From NCBI RefSeq assembly GCF_009690845.1, contig NZ_VWSJ01000007.1, positions 17,865 through 81,864 of the forward strand: a DNA stretch of 64,000 nt. Direction: 5' to 3'. The position numbers and the translations under genes were made by a program. Shown here piece by piece: positions 21,199 to 31,034 of the stretch (position 1 is its first letter; each line of letters starts with the position of its first letter). This DNA is from Campylobacter portucalensis (GTDB lineage: Bacteria; Campylobacterota; Campylobacteria; Campylobacterales; Campylobacteraceae). The notes under the pieces were generated by a model that saw nothing but the letters and a program-made list of their open reading frames with translations, was not told the origin of the DNA and made no database searches.

Positions 21199-22566
21199 TT
21201 AAAAATCATTCAAATCATTTACCATATTGCTTTTGTTAGAAATATCGTGTGATTTTTTAACGGCTTTTTTTGACGCTTCGTTTTTTGAATTTTTGCCGCT
21301 TTGAGTGTTTAAAATTTCATCCGTATTTTTAACATTTGAATAAGAATAAAATCTCACAACCCCAACATTTTCAATGCCATTTTTATCAGCTATGGCCCAT
21401 TTTTTTAGTGTTTTTATACCTTTTAATTTCATATTTGAGTTTGTTTTTATTTCGCTTGAAGCTATATCTATGATATTTTTTGCAACTTTTTCACTCTCTT
21501 GAGTATTTCCAGATGTAATTAGTTGAGTTAATGCATGCTCTACTTCTTTTGCACTTTGAGAATTTTCTTTTAAAGACAGGCTTAAAGCTACAAACTCACT
21601 AATTGCCGCATCAGCTTGTGCGACTGCTTGTTTTTGTGCTATGTCTTTTTGTCTTTTATTTACATACTCATCTGAGCTATTTTTAACATACCCCCATCTG
21701 CCATAACTTAAAATTACAGGTTCGCCATTTTCATCATACACTAAACGAATTCCAAATTCATCTAAAAATCCTTCATTTTTAGCAGGCAGGAATTCTTGAA
21801 TCTTTTTACCTTTGCCTTGAATATTTGATTTTCTATTAAATTTTATATCTCTTGCTATTTGGACTGTTTTTTCACTCATTACAGCAATAACACCTATATC
21901 ATAAGTAGAACCATCTTTTGTGACTGCTGTTTGAATCGGAACTAAGCCTGAAATTTGTCCCATAGCAGTTATTTGGATATTTTTTACTAAATTTTCAGCC
22001 ATCAAAATCTTTTTTCTCTCATCACTTATTCCTTTTTGAGCATCCACGCCAAGATCTGCCAACATTTCATCAAGCTTAGCACCTGCTAGTTCTGAAATTT
22101 TTGTTAGAAGTTGAGAAAATACTCCTTCTGGAGGTAGTTTTTCAAATTCTTTTGCATTTGTCGAATTATCCGAAAAAGTTTTTCTTAAAGTTTGAGCCGC
22201 TTGTTTGCCATAAGTGTCTCTTATAAAATCTATTTGCAAATTTAAAAATGCCTCATTGTATGCAATCGATAAGGCCTTAGCAAAATCAGCGTCGCTATTT
22301 CCAACAACTGCAGTTGCTTTTGCACTAAAAAATGTTTTACCATTTATACTCTCTCCATAACTTATACCATACTCATTTGCAAACTCATCAAAAAAATCTT
22401 CAATGCTTTTTGGCGTGATATCTTGAGCGGATGCATCACTCATAGCATTTTGAGCCTCAACTTCATTTGCAGGAATCTCAGCAACGCTACTTGTTGTTAC
22501 TTCATTTGCACATAAAGACATTGCAAAAATTGCACAAATAGATAGTAATTTTAAATTTTTAAACAT
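21199..22566 (-). CDS. Exported protein of unknown function in the lipoprotein cluster (DUF6844-like)
   Basis: A 455-residue protein with a Sec signal peptide (about 1-20; MSLCAN is not a proper lipobox). The body is helical and charged; residues 70-110 again show an FlgT-like SHS2-type pattern (KATAVVGNSDADFAKALSIAYNEA). A basic, Ser/Asn/Lys-rich tail closes the protein. The overall form recalls DUF6844 proteins that accompany LpoB/YcfL/COG3014 genes in other Proteobacteria, but I cannot confirm the family. Function unknown; probably periplasmic. Confidence 0.55.
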   Translation of the reverse strand: MFKNLKLLSICAIFAMSLCANEVTTSSVAEIPANEVEAQNAMSDASAQDITPKSIEDFFDEFANEYGISYGESINGKTFFSAKATAVVGNSDADFAKALSIAYNEAFLNLQIDFIRDTYGKQAAQTLRKTFSDNSTNAKEFEKLPPEGVFSQLLTKISELAGAKLDEMLADLGVDAQKGISDERKKILMAENLVKNIQITAMGQISGLVPIQTAVTKDGSTYDIGVIAVMSEKTVQIARDIKFNRKSNIQGKGKKIQEFLPAKNEGFLDEFGIRLVYDENGEPVILSYGRWGYVKNSSDEYVNKRQKDIAQKQAVAQADAAISEFVALSLSLKENSQSAKEVEHALTQLITSGNTQESEKVAKNIIDIASSEIKTNSNMKLKGIKTLKKWAIADKNGIENVGVVRFYSYSNVKNTDEILNTQSGKNSKNEASKKAVKKSHDISNKSNMVNDLNDF

Positions 22567-22578
22567 ATTTTCTCCTTA

Positions 22579-23193
22579 TCACCAAGTTACTGTTTTATTT
22601 GAGCCAATTTTACCAACAACTATCTCATCTTCCCAAAATGCTAAACCGCTAGCAAGTTCAGTTAATGTCAATTGAAAATAATACTCAACTAATTGATCGC
22701 CTTTGTAAGTTTTAGCGTTTCTTTGGATGATCTTTCCACTAAGCCCCATATCTGGAGCAATCATTGTTCCTTTTTTGGCTATAGTGTTTTGGTTAATTTC
22801 ATCATTATCTCTCAATTCCCTAACAGAATGGCTAAGTGTTGATTCTGCACCACCTACTTTAATTGCAGTTGTAACCACTGCTTTGCCACTATTTAACATA
22901 GCAATTCTAATTTTTTTAATCAATAAATCAGTATCTATTCTTTGAGTTGTGTCATTAATAACATTATCTATAGCAACCACATATCTGCCACCACCTGGTT
23001 TATTTAAAGCACCACTTGATAAAAGACTATTTGTAGCATCCATTGCTGCTTTTTCAAAATCACCTCTATCTATACCCATTGTTACTGGTGCAATGCTTGC
23101 TGAATTTTGATCGCCTATATACTGAGGTTGTTTTGCACAACCTGTTAAAAACAATGTAGCTAAAATTGAGCTAAAAATTAATTTTTTTTTCAT
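22579..23193 (-). CDS. LpoB-like outer membrane lipoprotein
   Basis: A 204-residue lipoprotein with lipobox LTGC at about residues 16-19. The rest has the LpoB/YcfM pattern: GIDRGDFEKAAMDATNSLL, RYVVAIDNVINDTTQRID, LIKKIRIAMLNSGKAVV and DMGLSGKIIQRN. In enterobacteria LpoB activates the peptidoglycan synthase PBP1B. That partner is not expected in Campylobacter, so the function here is open. It lies 9 bases after the YcfL-like gene. Confidence 0.75.
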   Translation of the reverse strand: MKKKLIFSSILATLFLTGCAKQPQYIGDQNSASIAPVTMGIDRGDFEKAAMDATNSLLSSGALNKPGGGRYVVAIDNVINDTTQRIDTDLLIKKIRIAMLNSGKAVVTTAIKVGGAESTLSHSVRELRDNDEINQNTIAKKGTMIAPDMGLSGKIIQRNAKTYKGDQLVEYYFQLTLTELASGLAFWEDEIVVGKIGSNKTVTW

Positions 23194-23202
23194 ATTTTTT
23201 CC

Positions 23203-23661
23203 TTAATTTGAATATTGTTTATGATAAGAATCATTTCGTTTATTATCATCTTTTGTTGGCTCTTGTATAATAATCTCAAAATCTTTTGATTTTATACTAG
23301 GCGAGATTGCGTGTATATTAAGAAATCTACCGCTTTCAATAGAAGCTTTTGTCCATTTTGACATGATAGTTTTTTGAGTAAAGCCATTTTCATCCTTCCA
23401 AATAATCTTATAGCTTAATAATTTATTTATCTTGCTATTATTTTTAAAAACAGCTTCAAATTCTATCAAACCATCTTGCCTTTGGATGTAGTTAATAAAT
23501 TCAAATTTTAACCACTTAAATAAAGAACTATCATCAAATTTAACATGCGGATCTGTTATTATGTTGGCTTGCATATTTTTAGAAACATTCATATGATTAA
23601 CACCACCACAACCAACAAAAAACATTAAAACACCTAACAATAAAAATTTTAAATTTTTCAT
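23203..23661 (-). CDS. YcfL-like (DUF1425) lipoprotein
   Basis: A 152-residue lipoprotein with lipobox FVGC near residue 18 and a beta-rich domain (EFINYIQRQDGLIEFEAVFKNNS, KIIWKDENGFT) resembling DUF1425/YcfL. YcfL genes are often next to lpoB in gammaproteobacteria, as here. Likely outer-membrane anchored facing the periplasm. Function unknown. Confidence 0.7.
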   Translation of the reverse strand: MKNLKFLLLGVLMFFVGCGGVNHMNVSKNMQANIITDPHVKFDDSSLFKWLKFEFINYIQRQDGLIEFEAVFKNNSKINKLLSYKIIWKDENGFTQKTIMSKWTKASIESGRFLNIHAISPSIKSKDFEIIIQEPTKDDNKRNDSYHKQYSN

Positions 23662-23670
23662 ACCTTCTCC

Positions 23671-25023
23671 TTAAAAAAATATCTTATGTAAATTAATTGA
23701 ACCCTTAATTGGAGAATTTATATATATAATAGCACTTTTGTTTTTTGCAATCAATACATTTTCTAAAATATCTCCATCAGGTGTTTTAATGGCAATATTT
23801 TCACCATCATTTAAAACCCTTGCAACTTGAAAATTTTTAGGTAAAGAAACCCAACTTCTCACGTCTGATTTATTTGTAATAGCATTAAAAACAGCAACAC
23901 CTAGTCCAATAGTTTCATCCTTACTATAAATTTGATAATTAATTATAGTTTTTATAGCTGTTCTTATTATGGATTTTGTAATTATAAAAGGAAGTTGTTT
24001 TGAAAATTCTGTTTTTATAACTCTATCCATATCTGCAACTTTATAGGTTTTTTTATCTGCAATAATTAAGTACTCATATGAATTAGCTCTATTTGTTAAT
24101 GTTGGCAATGATATACCTACATATGGCACTTCATCAGTAAAAATAAATAACGGTATATCTATTTTTATCTCATCTTTTATTGCAGATTTTCCATTTTCAT
24201 ATATGAGCCATATAAAATTTTGATTTCTATTTTTAGATAAAAGCAAATTTTGTGATAACTCAAATTCCTCTTGTAAAAATTTATTTTTTGGCTGCATTGC
24301 AAGGCTTTCTTTAAACATCTCATAGGCTTTTTTATAATCTTTATCGGCAAAAAAAAATAGCCCCGCCATATAAGTAGCAAATGGATTTACAAAATCAGGA
24401 TAAGCTACAAAATCTGCAAAAACACTTCTATTATACACACCATAAATTGTTTTTTGTGTTTGTTCATTTTGTGCTGCTTGTATGGCATCTTTATTTTCAT
24501 TTTCTAAACTAGCAATTTTATTTTCAATCTCGTTTTTAAATTCATCTTTTGCTCGACGCTGTCTATCTAGAGCTCTATTAAATTCAACTCTAGCGCTATT
24601 AAAATCATTCATAGACATAAAATTTAAGCCCTTATAAACATTAAGCATTATAGACTCATAAATACCGCCTCTATAGCTATCTATATTGTCATTAAGTAAA
24701 ATAGAAGTGGCTGTTTTAGTGCCTTTTGAAGCGAAATTTTCTAAATCTACATTAGTTTTATATAAATCTTCTGCTTGATCAAAATAAAAATTACTTGCAT
24801 TATAATCAAGGCAGTTTCTTTTCATACTTCCGCCAAGTTCATACCACATCAAAAGATCTGAATTTGTTTTTATTTTTTCATCTATAAATTTATCATCACA
24901 ACTTTTTGAATCATAAATCAAACCGTATTTATTTAATTCAGAAGAATATCCGCTAAATGTTTGAACACAACCGCTAACAAAAACAGCAAAAATAATCAAA
25001 ATAAAAAAACCAACTCTATTCAT
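23671..25023 (-). CDS. COG3014-like lipoprotein with TPR-like helices
   Basis: About 450 residues. Starting at ATG 25023 gives MNRVGFF and a signal peptide ending in lipobox VSGC; the frame also opens with TTG 30 bases upstream, which would bury the signal. The middle is helical with TPR-like repeats (NSARVEFNRALDRQRRAK, DKDYKKAYEMFKESLAMQPKN). The C-terminal part is beta-rich and ends in LHKIFF. The pattern fits COG3014, a family found beside YcfL and LpoB. First gene of the cluster, so probably the scaffold lipoprotein. Function unknown. Confidence 0.65.
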   Translation of the reverse strand: MNRVGFFILIIFAVFVSGCVQTFSGYSSELNKYGLIYDSKSCDDKFIDEKIKTNSDLLMWYELGGSMKRNCLDYNASNFYFDQAEDLYKTNVDLENFASKGTKTATSILLNDNIDSYRGGIYESIMLNVYKGLNFMSMNDFNSARVEFNRALDRQRRAKDEFKNEIENKIASLENENKDAIQAAQNEQTQKTIYGVYNRSVFADFVAYPDFVNPFATYMAGLFFFADKDYKKAYEMFKESLAMQPKNKFLQEEFELSQNLLLSKNRNQNFIWLIYENGKSAIKDEIKIDIPLFIFTDEVPYVGISLPTLTNRANSYEYLIIADKKTYKVADMDRVIKTEFSKQLPFIITKSIIRTAIKTIINYQIYSKDETIGLGVAVFNAITNKSDVRSWVSLPKNFQVARVLNDGENIAIKTPDGDILENVLIAKNKSAIIYINSPIKGSINLHKIFF

Positions 25024-25091
25024 TACAAACCCAATAAATAACCTCAAAGTCAAAAATTATAGCAAATTAATAGTAAATTTACTATAAAAAC

Positions 25092-28000
25092 TTATGTATT
25101 TTCTAAATTTAAAGCCAGCTTCTTAACAGCACTAAAGTCAATCTTTCCAGTGCCCAAAACAGGTATATTATCAACTATACGAATAACGCTAGGTCTTGAA
25201 ATAGCGTTTAAATTTGAATGCATTATAGCGTAAGTAATATCATCTTTAGTCTTATCTCCAGCATATAAAAGAACTATCTTTTCGCCCTTTTTTTCATCAG
25301 GAAGATTTGTGGCTGCAATTATATCATCCTCGCTTAAATTTGCTTGAATTTCATTTTCAACCATTGAAATACTAATCATCTCTCCACCAATTTTTGCAAA
25401 TCTTGACATCCTATCAGTAATAAAAATAAAACCATCGCTATCTATATAGCCTATATCGCCTGTCTTATAATATCTTATACCATCAATCAATATCGTTGGA
25501 TCAATTTTTTTCTTATAATATCCTTTCATAACCTGTGGTCCAGCTATTAAAATGAGTCCATTTTCTCCAACATCAAGCTGATTTAAAGTTTGTGGATCAC
25601 ATATCTTAATCATAGTACCAGCAAGTAGCATACCAACACTTCCATCTTTAGTAAATTTAACCTCTTTTGAGCTATCGCTATCTATATATGATGGTAAATT
25701 TACACTTACAACAGGAGATGTTTCGGTTGTGCCATATCCCTCTAAAATGTCAATATTAAATTTTTGTTTGAACTCTTTTTTTACATTTAAATTTAATTTC
25801 TCTCCGCCAGCTATAGCCAATCTTATGCTATTAAACATATTGTTAGCAACTCTTTTTGTATATAGCCTAAAAAACGTTGATGTGCCAAAAATTATGTTAG
25901 CTTTTGTGTCATTAACCATTTTTCCGACACTTAAAGCATCGGTTGGATCAGCTACGTGAGCACTTATTAATCCTTCACTCAGCGGCAAATATGTAGTAAC
26001 AGTTAATCCAAAAGAGTGAAAAACAGGCAAACTAGCCAAAATAGTCTCTCTTTTTTGAGAATTTACTAATCTTGAAATTTGCTTAATATTTGCAAGTAAA
26101 TTTCTATGACTCAAAACTATACCTTTTGGCTCTCCCTCGCTTCCACTGCTATATAAAACAACAGCGTCATCATCGATACTAACTTTTTGAAAATATAATT
26201 TTTTGATTATAAATTTAGGCAAAACAAGGGCTTGCAAAAGTGATTTTATCTTATCAAATTTACTAAAATTTGTTGAAAATTCTTCTAAATATATCACTTT
26301 AGATAAAATTTCATCGCTAAATTTTATCCCTCTTTTTTCTAATTTTTCTACAAATTTCTTAGATGAAAGGATTGTTTTCATACCAGAATTTTTTATGCAT
26401 TTTTCTAAGCTATTTAAGCTTAAAGTGTAGTTTAAATTTACAGGAACCTTTGCCTTTATAAGCAGAGTTAAATTTATCAAACTACAAGCAATACTTGATG
26501 GAAGAAGCACTCCAACATTTTTTTCATCTGTAAAATATTTTTTAAATTTAGTTAAAAACAAAATAACTGCGGTTATTGATTTTAGGTTATTAATCTTAGT
26601 ACTGTCAAAATTTATCATAGCAGTTTTAAATAAATTTGATTTTGCAAAATCTAGCCAATTACAATAAAATGGCTTTGATAAATTTAAGTATTCTTGCCAG
26701 TTAAAATACGATAATTTTACAATCTCTGACTTCGCCGCAACTGCAGTAGTATCATCATTTAGAGGCTCTGAAAAGTTGATAAAAATTTTCCTTCTTTCAA
26801 AATATTTTTTAGAGTTTTTTTGATAAAATTTATTAGCTTTTGAGAATTTTGAACCCCAAAGCCCATGAATATGAAATGCAATAAGCTTTGCTCCACTTAA
26901 TCTTAAGGCTATTTCAAATCCTTTATGAAATTTATTAATATTAGAATTACAACTAATATGACCTTCAGGGAAAATAGCCACAACTTCGCCATTTTTTAAA
27001 TGCAATCTCATTTTTTCTAAAGCACTTTTGCTGCTTCTTGATCCTATTGGGATAACTCTAAAAATTTTTAAAAAAGGCTTTAAATACCAAATTTCATAAA
27101 AACTCTTATGAATTACAAATTTAACTGACCTTTTTAGGCAAATTTGCACTATAAGCCAATCTATCCAGCTAAAATGATTTCCCACCAAAAGTACTCCGCC
27201 TGTTTGAGGTATATTTTCAATGCCTTTTAAATTTAACTTATAAAAAATATTGAAAAATGGCTTTATTAAAAGTCTCGCAAAAAGATGTGGCATTATTTTT
27301 AATCCAGCAAAAAAACAAATCATTATGCTAAGAGATGCAACTATAAAAATAGCTTCAGAATTGAGCCCTATTTGAGTAAAAAATATAGTTAAAAAAAGAT
27401 AAACAACCATAAAAATATTTTGTATAAAATTACTAATAGCTATAGTTTTTCCTATATGTTTTTCATCAGTAAAATACTGAATACTTGCATTTAAAGGAAC
27501 TATAAAAATACCTCCTGAAAAGCCAAAACAAACAGAGGCAAAAAACATTATCCAAACACTATCTGAAGTCCCAAAAATAAACAAAGACGCTAAAATTAAG
27601 ATAGCACCTAAAGGAATTAAACCTGTTTCTATTCTATTTTTACTACACAATCCAGCAAAAATAGATCCAGCAATAAGTCCTACAGTACTAACAGCCAAAA
27701 TAAGCCAAATAACTCTTACATCATCACTCCCAACAACAGATTTAAAATGAGATGGAAAAACAACTATCGCAAGTTGTGAAATACCCCAAAAAAAGCCAAG
27801 TCCAATCATAGCAAGTAGTAAATTTTTATCTTTGTAAATATAGTTTAAATTCTCTTTTAAGTATTGAAATTTGAAGTATTTTTTAAAATCAAACTCTAAA
27901 TTTTTATTACTTGGCTTAAAAAAAGGAACCCTATAAGAACAAAATGTCTCCAAAACTGAAAAACAAAATAAAATAACACCTATAAACCAAACACAAGCCA

Positions 28001-28529
28001 TAAGCTCGCTTGGATTTTTGCTCGAAGAAGAAAAATATTCAAATATAAAAGAAAAAATTAGAGATGATAAAAGTATTGAAGCTATTGTGATCGACTCAAC
28101 CACGCCATTTGCTAAACCTAAATTCTCTTTTTTTACAATGGATTTAATTAAGCCATATTTTGCTGGAGAATAAATCGCACTTTGAATAGCTAAAAGTAAT
28201 GTTACAAAAAAAGCTATATAAAACCAACCAAAAATATAAGAAATTGCTATAAATAGAGTTAAAAAAATTTCACTTATAGCAGCATATCTTATAATATTTG
28301 TCTTTGAAAATTTGTCATTTAAAAATCCACTTACCGAAAAAAGCCCTATATATGGAAGAAGTATTAATAAATTTACAATAGCACTCAAAGCCACCAAAAC
28401 ACCGCCTGGCTCAAAACTTTTTGTTAAAATATTTTGAATTGTAATTTTATGCCCTAAATCTATACTCGCATTTAAAAAAATAACAATTAAAAACGGCATA
28501 AAACCATCAATCTTAAAAAGTTTTCTCAT
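25092..28529 (-). CDS. aas: LplT-PlsC-Aas fusion: lysophospholipid transporter / acyltransferase / acyl-ACP synthetase
   Basis: A 1145-residue three-part protein. Residues about 1-410 are an MFS transporter of the LplT type with 12 helices; 430-620 a PlsC-type acyltransferase with the NHFSWID (HX4D) and FPEGH motifs; 640-1140 an AMP-forming acyl-CoA/ACP synthetase with YSSGSEGEPKG, GYGTTETSP and TGDIGY. Together they would flip lysophospholipid inward and re-acylate it with fatty acid from acyl-ACP, repairing inner-membrane phospholipid. In E. coli these are two genes (lplT, aas). Stands alone on the minus strand. Confidence 0.87.
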   Translation of the reverse strand: MRKLFKIDGFMPFLIVIFLNASIDLGHKITIQNILTKSFEPGGVLVALSAIVNLLILLPYIGLFSVSGFLNDKFSKTNIIRYAAISEIFLTLFIAISYIFGWFYIAFFVTLLLAIQSAIYSPAKYGLIKSIVKKENLGLANGVVESITIASILLSSLIFSFIFEYFSSSSKNPSELMACVWFIGVILFCFSVLETFCSYRVPFFKPSNKNLEFDFKKYFKFQYLKENLNYIYKDKNLLLAMIGLGFFWGISQLAIVVFPSHFKSVVGSDDVRVIWLILAVSTVGLIAGSIFAGLCSKNRIETGLIPLGAILILASLFIFGTSDSVWIMFFASVCFGFSGGIFIVPLNASIQYFTDEKHIGKTIAISNFIQNIFMVVYLFLTIFFTQIGLNSEAIFIVASLSIMICFFAGLKIMPHLFARLLIKPFFNIFYKLNLKGIENIPQTGGVLLVGNHFSWIDWLIVQICLKRSVKFVIHKSFYEIWYLKPFLKIFRVIPIGSRSSKSALEKMRLHLKNGEVVAIFPEGHISCNSNINKFHKGFEIALRLSGAKLIAFHIHGLWGSKFSKANKFYQKNSKKYFERRKIFINFSEPLNDDTTAVAAKSEIVKLSYFNWQEYLNLSKPFYCNWLDFAKSNLFKTAMINFDSTKINNLKSITAVILFLTKFKKYFTDEKNVGVLLPSSIACSLINLTLLIKAKVPVNLNYTLSLNSLEKCIKNSGMKTILSSKKFVEKLEKRGIKFSDEILSKVIYLEEFSTNFSKFDKIKSLLQALVLPKFIIKKLYFQKVSIDDDAVVLYSSGSEGEPKGIVLSHRNLLANIKQISRLVNSQKRETILASLPVFHSFGLTVTTYLPLSEGLISAHVADPTDALSVGKMVNDTKANIIFGTSTFFRLYTKRVANNMFNSIRLAIAGGEKLNLNVKKEFKQKFNIDILEGYGTTETSPVVSVNLPSYIDSDSSKEVKFTKDGSVGMLLAGTMIKICDPQTLNQLDVGENGLILIAGPQVMKGYYKKKIDPTILIDGIRYYKTGDIGYIDSDGFIFITDRMSRFAKIGGEMISISMVENEIQANLSEDDIIAATNLPDEKKGEKIVLLYAGDKTKDDITYAIMHSNLNAISRPSVIRIVDNIPVLGTGKIDFSAVKKLALNLENT

Positions 28530-28637
28530 TAAATTTCCTTCAATATTTATAAAAACATAATTTTACACAAAATTTTCAAATTTTATAAATTTTAAGCAAA
28601 ATTTGATAAAATATTGTAAAAAATTAAGGAAAAACAT

Positions 28638-29156
28638 ATGGAAGTTGTAATAACAAATAAAGATTATGTAAATCTTAAAAAATTTATGATTTTGCATAGC
28701 AAAAAGGCAAAAATTCAAAAAATGCTTAGTTTGTATGGAGTTGCTTTTGAATTTATAGTTGTTGGGCTTTTGATTGATGGGCTTTTTAAAACAGCTCCTG
28801 CTTGCTCGATTGCTTCTGTTATAATGACTATTTTGTGGCTTATTTTTTATCCTAAATTTTACAAAAAAATGTGCGATAAACATATAAAAGCAGCAAAAGA
28901 TTTAGAAGAGTATTCTATTTTAATGAATTTTTCAATCAATGATGAAACAATATCTTTTTCACCAGATAAAAATCCAAAACCTAGCGAATTTTTTTCATTA
29001 AATTCACTAAATCGAGTGGTAAAAAGTAGCGAAAATTACTTTTTAGGCTTTAAAGAAGGTCATTATATGGTTTTGCCATTAAATGATCAAATAAGCACAA
29101 AAATTGAAAATTTAGTTCAAAAATTCAATGCAAACATTGAAGAGATAGAGATTTAA
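28638..29156 (+). CDS. YcxB-like membrane protein
   Basis: A 172-residue protein with two transmembrane helices (about 30-50 and 55-75) followed by a beta-rich cytoplasmic domain (FSINDETISFSPDK, NRVVKSSENYFLGFKEGHYMVLPL) like the YcxB domain, itself of PH-like form. SD AAGGAAAA precedes the ATG. It converges on and overlaps the ciaB-like gene by four bases. Function unknown. Confidence 0.6.
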   Translation: MEVVITNKDYVNLKKFMILHSKKAKIQKMLSLYGVAFEFIVVGLLIDGLFKTAPACSIASVIMTILWLIFYPKFYKKMCDKHIKAAKDLEEYSILMNFSINDETISFSPDKNPKPSEFFSLNSLNRVVKSSENYFLGFKEGHYMVLPLNDQISTKIENLVQKFNANIEEIEI

Positions 29157-30931
29157 ACCTCTATTTCATTTCCTATTTTTTCATACAAATTATGATAAAA
29201 CTCAACAAATTCTCTAACTTTTTTTTCTTTTGGTAGATAAATTTTTCCATCAAATTCAGCAAAATTATCTAAAAATAATCTAGCATCATTTTTTTCGTCA
29301 TAAAATTTGGCTAAATTTTCATAATTTTTTATGCAAATTTCCTTAAATTTCAAATAGTGTTCTAAATCAAATTTCACATCAAGAGTTTTACCATCAAAAT
29401 TTAAAACCTCACTTTTAAAAAGTAAATCAAGATGAATGAGACCTTCGCAATAATAAGCCCTCACGCTATCTACCTTTTGCCAAGAAATAAGCCCAACGCT
29501 TCTTCTTATTAGATCGTCAAAAACAGGCATTCTAAGATCATCTATTTCATTAAAAAAGAAATTTATTAACCCCCCTGTTGTAGCTTTATACTCCTCTATA
29601 AATTTAAAAGCCCCACTTTTATTCATTAAAAATTCGCTATCTTCATCTATAAATAAAATATGTCCAAATTCATGCCCTATTGTACTAATTTCATAAACTT
29701 TTTTCCAAAGATCTGGCTTGTTTTTTAAAATATTTCTACCGTAATTTAAATAATTTTTATCAAAAATTTCACTAGAAATTTTCATAAAAGGCTTGGATTT
29801 TGCACTCTCATAAGTATGATTTATGAAAGCAAAAATTTTCTTGCCACAGTTGCTACTTACAAACTCATCATTTGGGACAACTTGAGCACTAAAAAGCCCC
29901 TCTAAATCAGCACCATAATAAAAAACAGGAGTTGAGATATAAAGCTGAGTTTTTGAAATATTTGAATGAACTATAGATCGCATAAATTCATTTTTTGAAC
30001 CAATTTTTTTGAAAATTTCATCAAAACTGTTTTTAAAACTATCTTTGAACTCATCCTCATCAAAACTAAATTCATCTTTTAAGCGTATATCCCATTCTAG
30101 GGCAACTGAGTGAGTATAAGCATCCTCATAATACTCAAGTGGATGACCTATTTGCATAGGGCTTTTAACATCCATCCACGCTATTTCAGCCTCACGCCAT
30201 CTTGATATAATTTTATCATTATCCTCTTCCAAAAATGCAAGTTTTAAATTTTTTATGTATATTAAATAACTTTTCTCATCGGCGTTTATAGCAAAATTTT
30301 CTAAATTTTCAATCATTTTATCAAATATAATTTTTATTTTTTGAAATTCATTTTTAAAAAAAATAGCATATGACTTAAATTTAACTCCTTTTTCGTCAAA
30401 AACTACAACTCCATAGCTTCTATCACACATTTCGCCACTGCTTGTTTTTTGAAATAAAGAGTTTTCTTCTATAAATTTAAAAGGATTTTTCATACTTTTA
30501 AAATTGACTTGATTTTCATCTATAATGATTTTTTGCCACTTTTTTTGAACTAAATTTAAAATAGACCCAATACTACAAAATCCCTCCAGCAAAGCCAAAT
30601 AAAACTCATTTAAAATACTATTTTGTTTTAAATTTTGAAGTAAATTTTTATGTAAATTTTCATGGATTAAAGCAGTGTAATCATACATTTTATCCCTAAT
30701 TTCTAAAATTTCCTCTTCTTTTAAATTTAGTTTTTTAAGCTCATTTAACAAAGGATCTACTTTTAAATCTACAACTCTTCTAAGAATTGCTATTTTTTGA
30801 GAATTGCTTCCATTAAAACCACAAATTTCTAACCCCTTTTTAATATAATCGCTATCTAAATTTGAGTAAAGTGCGTTAAGTATTTCTCTATTTTTGTTGC
30901 TAAGTTCTAAAAATTTTTTAAAATCATTCAT
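29153..30931 (-). CDS. ciaB: CiaB-family protein with a zinc-metallopeptidase motif
   Basis: A 592-residue cytoplasmic-looking protein, no signal peptide, mostly helical. Segments such as SPMQIGHPLEYYEDAYTH are characteristic of CiaB, called an invasion antigen in C. jejuni, and the family length of about 600 fits. A full zincin motif HEFGH lies at residues 420-424 with a candidate third ligand Glu at 446-447, which suggests an oligopeptidase-like fold. Secretion and invasion roles are from the literature on C. jejuni and are not shown by this sequence. Monocistronic. Confidence 0.8.
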   Translation of the reverse strand: MNDFKKFLELSNKNREILNALYSNLDSDYIKKGLEICGFNGSNSQKIAILRRVVDLKVDPLLNELKKLNLKEEEILEIRDKMYDYTALIHENLHKNLLQNLKQNSILNEFYLALLEGFCSIGSILNLVQKKWQKIIIDENQVNFKSMKNPFKFIEENSLFQKTSSGEMCDRSYGVVVFDEKGVKFKSYAIFFKNEFQKIKIIFDKMIENLENFAINADEKSYLIYIKNLKLAFLEEDNDKIISRWREAEIAWMDVKSPMQIGHPLEYYEDAYTHSVALEWDIRLKDEFSFDEDEFKDSFKNSFDEIFKKIGSKNEFMRSIVHSNISKTQLYISTPVFYYGADLEGLFSAQVVPNDEFVSSNCGKKIFAFINHTYESAKSKPFMKISSEIFDKNYLNYGRNILKNKPDLWKKVYEISTIGHEFGHILFIDEDSEFLMNKSGAFKFIEEYKATTGGLINFFFNEIDDLRMPVFDDLIRRSVGLISWQKVDSVRAYYCEGLIHLDLLFKSEVLNFDGKTLDVKFDLEHYLKFKEICIKNYENLAKFYDEKNDARLFLDNFAEFDGKIYLPKEKKVREFVEFYHNLYEKIGNEIEV

Positions 30932-30999
30932 ATTTTTCCTTTTGTGTAAAAAAAATATTGTATCAAAAAAAATTTAATCATTATTAAAATTTTCTTTGA

Positions 31000-31005
31000 T
31001 ACAAT
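31000..31005 (+). promoter_or_regulatory. Probable -10 box for the thioesterase gene
   Basis: TACAAT within GATACAATAAT, 30 bases ahead of the ATG, with an AT-periodic upstream region as usual for Campylobacter sigma-70 promoters that lack a -35 box. Confidence 0.4.
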
Positions 31006-31034
31006 AATCAAAAATTTTTTTAAAAAGGATAAAA

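Noticed and set aside
28563..28883. Minus-strand frame of about 100 codons opposite the YcxB-like gene
   Set aside because: Asn/Lys/Phe-rich low-complexity translation without ribosome binding site; antisense of a better gene.
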